DNA of 37,017 bases, from assembly GCA_964442435.1 (NCBI GenBank), contig CAYTZG010000017.1, positions 1-37,017 on the forward strand, read 5' to 3'. Within the stretch, counting starts at the first letter, position 1. Every line of letters begins with the position of its first letter. Made by a program: the position numbers and the translations under genes. Positions 7,123 through 15,417 of the stretch are shown here, piece after piece. The DNA comes from CAMXAS01 sp964442435 (GTDB lineage: Bacteria; Bacteroidota; Bacteroidia; Bacteroidales; P3). The notes below the pieces were generated by a model. The model worked only from the letters and a program-made list of their open reading frames with translations, was not told the origin of the DNA and did no database searches.

Positions 7123-8613
7123 TTATTTGCCGTAATGCTCCCGCTCCCAAAGGCGGATGAAATCTTCGGCGTATTCCTGGTCAATCCGCTTGGTGACGAT
7201 GCGTTTGTCGCGGTCGAGGATATAGACGGTAGGCGTGGAGACGATATCCCACAGGTCGTTGTAGTCGGCCGTGGCCGTCTTGCCGTTCAGGTTGATCCAG
7301 TCGAACTGGTGCTCACGGATGTAGTTCTTCCAGTCGGGCACTTCAAAGTCCTTGCAGATGGCGATGATTTCCAAATCCAGTTCCTTGCCTTTCTCGTGAT
7401 AGAACTCCAGCCATTTCGGCAGGCTTTTCTTGCAGTGGCCGCACGTCATCGACCAGAAGATAACTACCGTGTAACGTTTGGGCGAAGAAAACACCGAGAT
7501 GAAACGCTCGTTGGGCGAATCCACCGTCGTATCGGGGCAGGCGAATTCAGGCGGACGGTTGCCGATCAACAGCGGTTCCACGCGCGTGATACGTTTCTTG
7601 AAGTTATCCACGATGGACGGCGTGGCCCAATAGGCTTCGCCCGTCAGGTAGTATTTCTTGGCGATATGCACCCAAATGGCGTCCTGCCCGATGATTTCCG
7701 AACGCTGGTATTTGTCAACGGGATACCAAATCGCGTATTTGAACAGTTCCTTGCTGCAACGGCATTTCTCAATAAAGCGCTCAATCGCGTATTTCATCGT
7801 GTCGGGGCTCTGCATATACAGCACCTTGTCGAGCCAGGCGGTCATGCGCTGGTGAAAAATCGGCGTATAAACGAGGCGGTCGTCGCAAAGGTCAAGGTTG
7901 TCGAAATAGTGCTCCTTATAGTATTCGTACTGCCATTCGCGTTTGAGCGAATCGGGCACGTCTTCGGGCGCGTCCGGCACGTCGATGTCCTGCTGGGCCT
8001 TGAATACGGCCGCCATCAGGTGTTCGGGATGCGCTTGGATAAAGGCGGCCTTCTGCTTGTCCATACGGTCGAACAGCGCCGTTATCTTTTCCCGCCAGGC
8101 GGCTTGGGCCACCGTGTCATTGGCTTCTTTGGCGGCGCTGAAACCCGCCTGTGCTTCGTTCATGGCCGTGTAGTCCTTTTTGCCGGCCTCTATGAAGTCC
8201 ATATAAAGCTGGTTTTCGGGCGACCCGATGAATTTGATATGCTCGTTCAGATTCGGGAATTTCGTTTCGATTTCAAATTGCTGGTCTTCGTCCAAAATGA
8301 ACTCGGCAAAGCGTTTGTCGTTCGTGATGAGCAGGTAGAGCCCGCGTTCTTTCGGCTGTTCGGCCGAGAACGTATAGGTGTTGTTCTTGGCGTTGTAAAC
8401 GGCCGTGTCGATGATGTATTGGCTGCTGCCGTAGTAACGGCCCAGCAGCAATACGTGCTGCATGCTGTCCGGATAATCGGCGATTTTCACTTTGATTTCG
8501 AGCGCGGGTTTCCCGTCGCTTTTGCTTTGGGCGGCGGCCGTCTGGAAGCATCCGGAGAAGCCCGCTATGAGCAGCAGGCCGACTATGCTGTGTTTCAAAA
8601 CAATGCTACGCAT
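7123..8613 (-). CDS. Exported thioredoxin-like (TlpA-type) protein with DUF4369 and DUF5106 regions
   Basis: The 496-residue protein begins with a hydrophobic export signal. The signal could be cleaved at AAA/Q, or it could be a lipoprotein signal at FSGC with an atypical -3 Phe. Residues about 35-130 resemble DUF4369, about 180-350 resemble DUF5106, and the C-terminal 130 form a TlpA-like thioredoxin domain. The active site is CGHC at 391-394 and the cis-proline is in STP at about 461. Such proteins occur widely in Bacteroidales as periplasmic thiol-disulfide oxidoreductases whose partners are mostly unknown. The gene stands alone, divergent from the glutaminyl cyclase gene and convergent with recO. 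Whether it reduces or oxidises its substrates cannot be read from sequence. Confidence 0.88.
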   Translation of the reverse strand: MRSIVLKHSIVGLLLIAGFSGCFQTAAAQSKSDGKPALEIKVKIADYPDSMQHVLLLGRYYGSSQYIIDTAVYNAKNNTYTFSAEQPKERGLYLLITNDKRFAEFILDEDQQFEIETKFPNLNEHIKFIGSPENQLYMDFIEAGKKDYTAMNEAQAGFSAAKEANDTVAQAAWREKITALFDRMDKQKAAFIQAHPEHLMAAVFKAQQDIDVPDAPEDVPDSLKREWQYEYYKEHYFDNLDLCDDRLVYTPIFHQRMTAWLDKVLYMQSPDTMKYAIERFIEKCRCSKELFKYAIWYPVDKYQRSEIIGQDAIWVHIAKKYYLTGEAYWATPSIVDNFKKRITRVEPLLIGNRPPEFACPDTTVDSPNERFISVFSSPKRYTVVIFWSMTCGHCKKSLPKWLEFYHEKGKELDLEIIAICKDFEVPDWKNYIREHQFDWINLNGKTATADYNDLWDIVSTPTVYILDRDKRIVTKRIDQEYAEDFIRLWEREHYGK

Positions 8614-8633
8614 GGTGTCAGTTTTAGAATGTG

Positions 8634-8641
8634 CAAAACTA
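8634..8641 (-). promoter_or_regulatory. Putative -7 box for the thioredoxin-like gene
   Basis: On the minus strand this is TAGTTTTG followed by CA, a match to TAnnTTTG 20 bp before the start codon at 8613. No canonical -33 element is visible. Confidence 0.45.
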
Positions 8642-8744
8642 CAAAAAAGAATGATAAGAAAGTCGGAAAACCCTCTTAAAGAATGTTAAAAAAACAGTGC
8701 ATAAAAATAGCCGCGCCGGGCTGGTGTAAGTGGGATATTTTATC

Positions 8745-8752
8745 TAATTTTG
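8745..8752 (+). promoter_or_regulatory. Putative -7 box for the glutaminyl cyclase gene
   Basis: TAATTTTG matches TAnnTTTG and ends 18 bp before the ATG at 8771. The segment is markedly AT-rich compared with the flanking genes. Any -33 element is weak. Confidence 0.45.
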
Positions 8753-8770
8753 TTTTAAACTGGTGGAACT

Positions 8771-9790
8771 ATGGGTTTCAAGATAAGAAAGGGCAAAAAC
8801 GGTTGGGGGCTGACGGCGCTCTGCCTCGCGGTGGCGTTGGGTGGCGTCGCTTGCCGTACCGCCAAGCCGGAGAGTGTCGGGGCGGTGGAGAACCATGCGC
8901 CCGCGGCGGCCGTGCATTTCGCGCAGGACTCGGCCTATGCGTTCGTGGCGCGTCAGGTGGCCTTCGGCCCGCGCACGCCCGGTTCGGCCGCGCATGACCG
9001 GTGCGCCGACTACCTGTACGCCGTTTTGGCCGATTACGCCGATACGGTGATTCGGCAACCGTTTACGGCCGAACGCTGGGACGGTCAAACGATGCGGGGC
9101 GTCAACCTCATCGCGTGTTTCGCGCCGGAAAACCCGCGTCGGGTGCTGTTGGCGGCCCATTGGGATTCGCGGCCTTATGCCGACCAGGAAGCCGATTCCA
9201 CGTTGCACCATACGCCCATCGACGGCGCCAACGACGGCGCGAGCGGCGTGGGCGTGCTGCTGGAAGTGGCGCGGGTTTTGTCGGCACAGGCGCCGGCGGT
9301 CGGCGTGGACATCGTGCTGTTCGATTTGGAGGACGCGGGGCGGCCGGATTTCATCCCATACACGCCGGGTGACGAAAATACGTGGTGCAAGGGTTCGCAA
9401 CACTGGGCGGCCCATCCGCATATCCCCGGTTATACGGCCGTTTACGGCATACTGTTGGATATGGTGGGCAACCGTCAGCCGATATTCGCGCAGGAAGCCA
9501 CCTCGCTCTATTATGCCGCCGATATCTTGGACAAGGTTTGGGGCGTGGCCGCCGAATCGGGCTACGGGGCGGTCTTTGTGCCGAACCGGACGGGCGGCAT
9601 CATAGACGACCACCTGTTTGTAAACCGCTTGGCGCGGATACCGATGATAGACATCATCCATAAGGAGTTCGGCGCATCGACCGGCTTTTTCCCGCAATGG
9701 CATACGTTGCAGGACAATATGGCGCAGATAGACCCGAATACGTTGGGTGTCGTCGGCAAAACGGTTTTGGAAACATTATATCGCGAATAA
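8771..9790 (+). CDS. Type II glutaminyl-peptide cyclotransferase (M28-fold lipoprotein)
   Basis: This enzyme converts an N-terminal Gln of exported proteins to pyroglutamate. The 339-residue product has a lipoprotein signal with lipobox GVAC (Cys28), placing it in an envelope membrane. The M28-like fold shows the zinc ligands expected for bacterial animal-type glutaminyl cyclases: Asp in DGANDGASG (about 155), Glu in FDLEDAG (about 187) and His in IDDHLF (about 281). AAHWDSRP and WCKGSQHW are also characteristic and separate it from ordinary M28 aminopeptidases. In this phylum the enzyme underlies the Q-rule: signal peptidase I often leaves Gln at +1, and several proteins here have that site. 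The flippase gene follows after 24 bp and may be cotranscribed. Confidence 0.88.
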   Translation: MGFKIRKGKNGWGLTALCLAVALGGVACRTAKPESVGAVENHAPAAAVHFAQDSAYAFVARQVAFGPRTPGSAAHDRCADYLYAVLADYADTVIRQPFTAERWDGQTMRGVNLIACFAPENPRRVLLAAHWDSRPYADQEADSTLHHTPIDGANDGASGVGVLLEVARVLSAQAPAVGVDIVLFDLEDAGRPDFIPYTPGDENTWCKGSQHWAAHPHIPGYTAVYGILLDMVGNRQPIFAQEATSLYYAADILDKVWGVAAESGYGAVFVPNRTGGIIDDHLFVNRLARIPMIDIIHKEFGASTGFFPQWHTLQDNMAQIDPNTLGVVGKTVLETLYRE

Positions 9791-9814
9791 AAAGAATTTC
9801 AGACGGTTCAGTTT

Positions 9815-11296
9815 ATGGCGCAGCTTAAGAAACTAGCACAGCAGACGGCCATCTACGGCATTCCCTCCATCGTGGGGCGGTTCCTCAACTTCCTGTTGGT
9901 GCCGCTTTACACCTATACGTTCGCGCCGGAAGCCTATGGCGTCGTCACGGAGTTCTACACCTATACGGCCCTGCTTATGGTCTTGCTGACCTATGGCATG
10001 GAGACGACGTTTTTCCGTTACGTGGAGAAGCACGACGACCGTAATCTCGTTTATAGCACGGGCTTGTGGTCGCTCTTTTTCTCCTCGTCCTGTTTCTTCC
10101 TCATCGTGTTCCTGCTCAAAGACCGCATCGGCACGGCCTTGGGCTATCCCTACGCGGCGGACTATGTGCTGTGGTTCGCGCTCATCCTCGTGGCCGACGT
10201 CATGGCCTCTCTGCCGTTCTGCCTATTGCGCGAGCAGAACAAGGCGTTCCGTTTCGCCTGTCTCAAGACCGTCAACATCGTCGTCAACATCGGGCTCAAC
10301 CTGTTCTTCATCCTGTTCTGCCCGATGTGGATAGCGGCGCATCCGGCTTCCATCCTGCGGCATATCTATGTGGCCGATTTGGGGGTCGGTTATATCTTCA
10401 TCTCGAACCTGATCGCCAGCTTGGTCACGATTCTGCTGCTGTGGCCGGAATGGCGCCAGTTGCGCTTCCGCTTCGACCGGCAACTCTGGCGGAGCATGAT
10501 GGGCTATGCGTTGCCCATCATGATATGGGGCTTGGCCGGCATCGTCGACAGCACGTTCGACCGTCTGCTGATACGTTACCTGACGCCCGACACACAGGAG
10601 GCCTTGTCTCAACTCGGTATATATGGCGCGTGCTATAAGCTGTCGGTCATCATGACGCTGTTCGTGCAGGCGTTCCGCTTTGCGGCCGAACCGTTTTTCT
10701 TCAAGCAGGCCGCGCAGACCGATGCCAAGGAAACCTATGCCGAGGTCATGCGGTATTTCGTCATTACCTGCGCTTTAATCTATATGGTTTGCGTGCTGTT
10801 CCTTGACCAAATCCTCTATTTTATCGGCGCCGATTACCGGGAAGGCCGGCGCGTGGTGCCGGTCCTGCTCATGGCGCAGTTCTTCCTCGGCATCTTCTAT
10901 AACCTTTCGGTTTGGTACAAGGTGATGGACCGCACGCGGGTCGGTATGTATATATCGCTTATCGGGTCGGTGCTGAACTTGGGGCTTAACTTTTTGTTGA
11001 TTCCGTATTTCGGCTACGTGGGCGCGGCTTGGACGGCCCTGGCCTCGTATGTCGTCATGACGTTGATTTCGTATGTATGGGGGCAGAAATGCTACAAGGT
11101 GCCGTATCGGCTCGTGTCCATCGGCGCGTATATCCTTGTGGCCGTTTTGCTCGGTATGTTGAAGGAAATGCTGCCGTTCCGTCAAACGTGGCAGGGGATT
11201 GCGTTCGCGCTGTTGAGCCTGGGTGGCTTCTCGGCCTACGTGCTGTATAGGGAAAAGGCGTTGCGGCAGTTGGTTTTGAAAATTTTGAAACGATGA
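9815..11296 (+). CDS. Polysaccharide flippase, MOP/PST family (Wzx-like)
   Basis: The 493-residue, very hydrophobic protein has 12-14 predicted membrane helices, and its start (LAQQTAIYGIPSIVGRFLNF) is typical of the polysaccharide-transport branch of the MOP exporters. Family members move lipid-linked glycans or lipids across the inner membrane for surface polysaccharide or LPS. The specific substrate cannot be predicted, since no glycosyltransferase cluster surrounds it. In Bacteroidetes this gene commonly heads a conserved block with dut, a sugar nucleotidyltransferase, a TPR protein, DUF4292 and an EnvC-like gene, and that order is seen here. Its stop overlaps the dut start by 4 nt. Confidence 0.88.
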   Translation: MAQLKKLAQQTAIYGIPSIVGRFLNFLLVPLYTYTFAPEAYGVVTEFYTYTALLMVLLTYGMETTFFRYVEKHDDRNLVYSTGLWSLFFSSSCFFLIVFLLKDRIGTALGYPYAADYVLWFALILVADVMASLPFCLLREQNKAFRFACLKTVNIVVNIGLNLFFILFCPMWIAAHPASILRHIYVADLGVGYIFISNLIASLVTILLLWPEWRQLRFRFDRQLWRSMMGYALPIMIWGLAGIVDSTFDRLLIRYLTPDTQEALSQLGIYGACYKLSVIMTLFVQAFRFAAEPFFFKQAAQTDAKETYAEVMRYFVITCALIYMVCVLFLDQILYFIGADYREGRRVVPVLLMAQFFLGIFYNLSVWYKVMDRTRVGMYISLIGSVLNLGLNFLLIPYFGYVGAAWTALASYVVMTLISYVWGQKCYKVPYRLVSIGAYILVAVLLGMLKEMLPFRQTWQGIAFALLSLGGFSAYVLYREKALRQLVLKILKR

Positions 11297-11727
11297 TAGA
11301 AGTAAAGGTGGTGAATGCGTCCAAAGAGGCGCTGCCGGCTTATCAGACGCCCTTGTCGGCGGGTATGGATTTGCGGGCGAATGTGACCGAACCCGTGGTG
11401 TTGCAACCGGGTCAACGCACGTTGGTGCCGACGGGCCTGCGCATCGAATTGCCGGCCGGCTACGAGGCGCAGATACGGCCGCGCAGCGGGCTGGCGCTCA
11501 AACACGGCATCACGGTGCTCAACAGCCCTGGCACGATAGATGCCGACTACCGCGGCGAAATACAGGTGCTGCTCGTCAACCTGTCGGAGCAGGCCTTTGA
11601 AATCAAGCAGGGCGAACGCATCGCGCAGATGGTGGTGGCCCGCCACGAGCGCGTGCAGTGGTTGGAAACGGCCGAATTGTCGGATACCGAACGCGGGGCG
11701 GGCGGTTTCGGCCATACGGGCCGTTGA
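11293..11727 (+). CDS. dut: Deoxyuridine 5'-triphosphate nucleotidohydrolase (dUTPase)
   Basis: The enzyme hydrolyses dUTP to dUMP and pyrophosphate, keeping uracil out of DNA and supplying the dTMP precursor. All five trimeric-dUTPase motifs are visible in 144 residues: SAGMDLRA, the PRSGLALKHG loop that contacts phosphate, the uracil-binding segment SPGTIDADYRGEI, GERIAQMVV, and the C-terminal P-loop-like RGAGGFGHTGR. The length is standard. The ATG overlaps the flippase stop (ATGA), which indicates coupling. The next gene begins 39 bp downstream. Confidence 0.97.
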   Translation: MIEVKVVNASKEALPAYQTPLSAGMDLRANVTEPVVLQPGQRTLVPTGLRIELPAGYEAQIRPRSGLALKHGITVLNSPGTIDADYRGEIQVLLVNLSEQAFEIKQGERIAQMVVARHERVQWLETAELSDTERGAGGFGHTGR

Positions 11728-11766
11728 GGATTTTTATTAATGCAAATAATTTAATACCAAAAAGAT

Positions 11767-12783
11767 ATGAGGATTGTCATTCCAATGGCCGGCATGGGCA
11801 AACGTATGCGCCCGCACACGCTGACCACCCCCAAACCCTTGCTCCGTCTGGCGGGGCGTCCCATTGTGGAACACCTGATAGACGAAATCGTGACGACGGT
11901 CAAAGAACCGATTGAGGAAATCGCGTTTGTTGTCGGCAATTTCGGTGAACAAGCGGAACGGGAATTGTTGGATTGCGCCCGGCAACGCGGCGCGCAGGGA
12001 CGGATTTATTATCAGGAAGAACCGTTGGGCACGGCGCACGCCGTCCTTTGTGCGGCCAATTCGTTGAAAGGCCCGGTTATCGTGGGTTTTGCCGATACGA
12101 TTTTCTTTTCCAATTTCGTCATCAAGCCGAATCAGGAAGCCGTTATCTGGACCAAGAAAGTGGCGCATCCGGAGGCTTTCGGCGTGGTGTTGACCGACGA
12201 TGAGGGACGCATCACGGGGTTTGCCGAAAAGCCCAAGACGTTCGTTTCGGACCAGGCCATCATCGGCATCTATTATTTCAAGGATGGCAAAAACCTGTGC
12301 AAGGAACTGCGCTATCTGCTCGACAACGACATCAGCAAGGGCGGCGAATATCAGCTGACCGACGCTTTGGAGAATATGCGGCGCAAAGGCGTCGTTTTCT
12401 ACAGCGAGACGGTGGATGAATGGTTGGATTGCGGCAACAAGGCCGCGACGGTGGATACGCATACGCGCCTGTTGGAACACAAGCATATCCATCAAATCGC
12501 GCCGACGGCTCAGATTACCGACAGCGTCATTATTCCGCCCTGCTATATCGGCGACAAGGCGTGCATCCGCGAATCCGTCATCGGGCCTTGCGTTTCGGTG
12601 GGGGCGCGCGATGACATCGCGCAGTCGCGTATCTCGCACAGCATCCTGCAGGCCGACACCCGTATCGCCAACAAGGTTATGACGTGCTCGATGATCGGAC
12701 GGGAAGCGAACATCGCGGGCGTGCCGCAGAGCCTCAACCTCGGCGACTATTCCCAGTTGAGCGAAGGCGAGGATGAAATATAG
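11767..12783 (+). CDS. Sugar-1-phosphate nucleotidyltransferase family protein
   Basis: The 338-residue protein has an N-terminal NTP-transferase domain with the nucleotide-binding signature GMGKRMRPHT and PKPLL, and further motifs GTAHAV, FADTIF, FAEKP and EWLDCGN. The C-terminal 90 residues form an imperfect hexapeptide left-handed beta-helix (about 250-335). It should activate a sugar phosphate as an NDP-sugar for envelope glycans; glucose-1-phosphate thymidylyl- or uridylyltransferase is the closest general description, but the sugar and base are uncertain. The gap after dut (11728-11766) is AT-rich and may carry a weak promoter. Its 3' end overlaps the TPR gene by 11 nt. Confidence 0.85.
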   Translation: MRIVIPMAGMGKRMRPHTLTTPKPLLRLAGRPIVEHLIDEIVTTVKEPIEEIAFVVGNFGEQAERELLDCARQRGAQGRIYYQEEPLGTAHAVLCAANSLKGPVIVGFADTIFFSNFVIKPNQEAVIWTKKVAHPEAFGVVLTDDEGRITGFAEKPKTFVSDQAIIGIYYFKDGKNLCKELRYLLDNDISKGGEYQLTDALENMRRKGVVFYSETVDEWLDCGNKAATVDTHTRLLEHKHIHQIAPTAQITDSVIIPPCYIGDKACIRESVIGPCVSVGARDDIAQSRISHSILQADTRIANKVMTCSMIGREANIAGVPQSLNLGDYSQLSEGEDEI

Positions 12784-14500
12784 GTTGGCGGTGGGACTGG
12801 CCGTTTTGGCCGTCCTGTCGGGAGGCTTCGGCACGCCCTTGCGGGCGCAGGCCGCCAAGGCCGACTCCCTGTTTTTGGAGGGCATCCGCTGGCAGTTGGC
12901 GGAACGGCAGCAGGAGGCTTTGGCCGCCTACGAAGCCGCGTTGGCGCGGCGGGCCGACCATGCCGCCGCCTGTTACGCCATCGCCTCCATCAAGGCGGGG
13001 CAGCAGAAGTGGTCGGAAGCCATCGCCTACGGCGAGAAGGCCGCGCGGCTGGAGCCCGACAACCTTTGGTATAAGGTGCTGTTGGCGCAGGTCTATCGGC
13101 TGACGATGCAATACCCCAAGGCCGTGGAAGTCTTGGGACAGTTGCGGGCGATGGATTCCACGGAGTTGGACTATGCCTATCAGCAGTCGGACCTGTATCT
13201 GGCGCAGGGGGACGTGGCCTCGGCCGTGCGTGTTTACGATGAGCTGGAACGGATGTTCGAACCCTGCGACGAATGGAGTATGCAGAAATACAAGCTCCTG
13301 ATGAGCATCGGACGTGTGGAGGCTGCGCGGGCGGAGATAGAGAAAATCAGCGCCTATGTGCCGGGAGAGCCCAAGTACTACGAGATTTTGGCGCAGATGA
13401 GCAGCAAGGCCGGCGATTACGCCAAGGCCTACCGGTATTATCAGAAAATACTGGATTTGAAGCCGGACGATGTCTATACTTACGCCTCTTTGGCCGATTA
13501 TTATCGCAAGACGGGCGCGGAAGAAAAGGCCTTGGAAGCCTTGCTGCGTGCCGTCACGCTGCCGGGTTTGGACGACGACACGCGCCTGACGTTGGTGTCC
13601 ACGTTTTTCAGCGACCGTCAGGGCAGCGAACCGACCGAGCGCGAGGAAGCGCTTTATGTCGGGCTGTTGGATACGCTTCTGCGGATGTATCCGGCCAACG
13701 CGCGGCTGCATTTCGTCAGGGGACTGTACGATTGGCATAGGGACAAGCCGGCCACGGCTTTGGCTTATTTGGAGCGGAGTTTGGAACTCGACCCCAAAGC
13801 CTACAATACCTATACGCTGTTGCTGTATGTCTTGCAGGCCGTGCCGGATTGGGAAAAAATCGCGCGTTACGGCGAAGCGGCCTTGCGGCTGTTTCCGGAA
13901 AGCACGATTTTCTATGTCTATCTGACCGTGGCCTATTACAATATCGACGACTGCGCGAAATGCCTTTCTTACGGTGAACAGGCGCTGAAGCGGTTGCCGT
14001 ATGTGGCGGGGCCCGACCATGCGCAGTGGGGGCAGCTGTTGTATGGTTGCGTCGGCGACTGTTATTTCCGTGGCGGCCGTTACGACGACTATATGCGCGT
14101 GATGGACGAGGCCTTGCGGACGTTTCCCGACGACGTGTTCCTGAAAAACAACTACGCCTATCAGCTGAGCCTGCTCAACACGCGTTTGGACGAGGCCACC
14201 CGTTGGGCGCAACAGGCCTGCCGGCAGATGCCCGCCCATTACAGTTTTTGGGATACCTACGCATGGACGCTGTTCAGGGCGGGCGAATACGGCAATGCCT
14301 ACGCGGCCATCCGCAATGCGTTGCGGCGGGGCGGCGCCAAGGAAGCCGTGGTGTGGGAACACGCGGGCGATATCCTCTTTCACCTCAAAAAGACGGATAA
14401 GGCCGTGGAGGCCTGGCGCAAGGCTTTGGAACTGGCCGACCCCACGGTGGATACCGGTTTGTTGCAACGTAAAATAGAGAATCGGCGATGGATGGAATAA
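12773..14500 (+). CDS. Exported tetratricopeptide-repeat protein
   Basis: The 575-residue protein has a signal peptide ending LRA/Q, so the mature chain starts with Gln. The rest is a run of TPR units, for example AAYEAALARRADHAAACYAI (about 58-77), AIAYGEKAARLEPDNLWYKV, AYRYYQKILDLKPDDVYTYA and ALAYLERSLELDPKAYNTYT. TPR arrays mediate protein contacts; no enzymatic motif is present. The position between a sugar nucleotidyltransferase and a DUF4292 lipoprotein, overlapping both (11 nt and 13 nt), points to a periplasmic or outer-membrane scaffold for envelope assembly, but this is inference from context. Confidence 0.85.
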   Translation: MKYRLAVGLAVLAVLSGGFGTPLRAQAAKADSLFLEGIRWQLAERQQEALAAYEAALARRADHAAACYAIASIKAGQQKWSEAIAYGEKAARLEPDNLWYKVLLAQVYRLTMQYPKAVEVLGQLRAMDSTELDYAYQQSDLYLAQGDVASAVRVYDELERMFEPCDEWSMQKYKLLMSIGRVEAARAEIEKISAYVPGEPKYYEILAQMSSKAGDYAKAYRYYQKILDLKPDDVYTYASLADYYRKTGAEEKALEALLRAVTLPGLDDDTRLTLVSTFFSDRQGSEPTEREEALYVGLLDTLLRMYPANARLHFVRGLYDWHRDKPATALAYLERSLELDPKAYNTYTLLLYVLQAVPDWEKIARYGEAALRLFPESTIFYVYLTVAYYNIDDCAKCLSYGEQALKRLPYVAGPDHAQWGQLLYGCVGDCYFRGGRYDDYMRVMDEALRTFPDDVFLKNNYAYQLSLLNTRLDEATRWAQQACRQMPAHYSFWDTYAWTLFRAGEYGNAYAAIRNALRRGGAKEAVVWEHAGDILFHLKKTDKAVEAWRKALELADPTVDTGLLQRKIENRRWME

Positions 14501-15417
14501 ACGTCGGAAAAGCGCATGGCCTGCTGGCGGTTCTTTTGGTGGCCTGCATCGCCACCGGTTGCTGGCAGCGCGACAAAAACGGCAAGACGGGCGTCGGCGC
14601 GGAGGCGCCGGTGGACGTATGTCATACGGTCGAGGGCGACAGCCTTTGGCGGGAAGTCGGGTTGGCGCAGGGGCTGCCGGCCACGTTTTCGGCGGCCTAT
14701 CAGCTGACGTTCTCCAATGCGGAGGCGGACAAGGGCGGTGGCAAGGGGATGCGCGTCAGCGGACAGTTGCGGCACTCGGCCGACAGTGTGCTGTGGATGA
14801 CGGCCGGGTTGTTCGGCATGGAGGCGTTCAGGGCCTGGGTCAAGCATGACAGCGTTTGGGTCGTAAACAAAATGGAGGGCGCGGTCGATGTCTATGACTT
14901 GTCGGTATGGCGCGGACAATGGCCGTTTTTGACGTTGGCCGACCGGACGGAACAGCAGTTCGTGACGGCCGTGTTGCTCGGTATGATACCGGAAGCCCTG
15001 TTGCGGATGGAAGTGGTATATATGGAGCGGCGGCCGGCCGCCGAAGGCGGCGCGGAAGTCCTGCGTTTCGGACTTCTGCCGGCGGCGGGGGAAAATACGG
15101 CGGGGCTCGTGGTCTGCGACGTGGCCGTGGCCGACTTTCGGCTCTTGGCCCTGTATTGGCTTGGGCCGGAGACCTTGCCCCTTGCACAGCCTGTGCAGGC
15201 CATGGGAGCGGCATTGCCCGCCGCCGCGGCCGCCGCGTTGGATAACGCCGCCCTGCGCCTGTCGTATCCGACGGCCGACAGCCGGCAGTTGTACTGGCGG
15301 CAGGCGGATGGCGCCGGGGTCAATATCCAGTTGACTTACAGTAAACGAAAAGTGAATGAACCGGTTGAGGTCCCTACCGACCTGCCGAAAAAATACAAGG
15401 TGCGTTATGCGGAATAA
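14488..15417 (+). CDS. DUF4292 lipoprotein
   Basis: The 309-residue protein carries a lipoprotein signal with lipobox ATGC at about residue 25. The body resembles DUF4292, an uncharacterised Bacteroidetes family with an outer-membrane-lipoprotein-like beta fold. The C-terminal stretch (QLTYSKRKVNEPVEVPTDLP) is the most family-like part. The low-complexity Ala segment near 235-245 is unusual but in frame. The start overlaps the TPR gene by 13 nt and the end overlaps the EnvC-like gene by 11 nt, so the three are probably made together. The function is unknown; a role in outer-membrane lipoprotein or lipid handling is a guess from the fold class. Confidence 0.75.
   Translation: MDGINVGKAHGLLAVLLVACIATGCWQRDKNGKTGVGAEAPVDVCHTVEGDSLWREVGLAQGLPATFSAAYQLTFSNAEADKGGGKGMRVSGQLRHSADSVLWMTAGLFGMEAFRAWVKHDSVWVVNKMEGAVDVYDLSVWRGQWPFLTLADRTEQQFVTAVLLGMIPEALLRMEVVYMERRPAAEGGAEVLRFGLLPAAGENTAGLVVCDVAVADFRLLALYWLGPETLPLAQPVQAMGAALPAAAAAALDNAALRLSYPTADSRQLYWRQADGAGVNIQLTYSKRKVNEPVEVPTDLPKKYKVRYAE

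Noticed and set aside
7135..8679. A 514-codon plus-strand frame opposite the thioredoxin-like gene.
   Set aside because: It is a shadow frame; the minus-strand product has a signal peptide and a CGHC thioredoxin active site.
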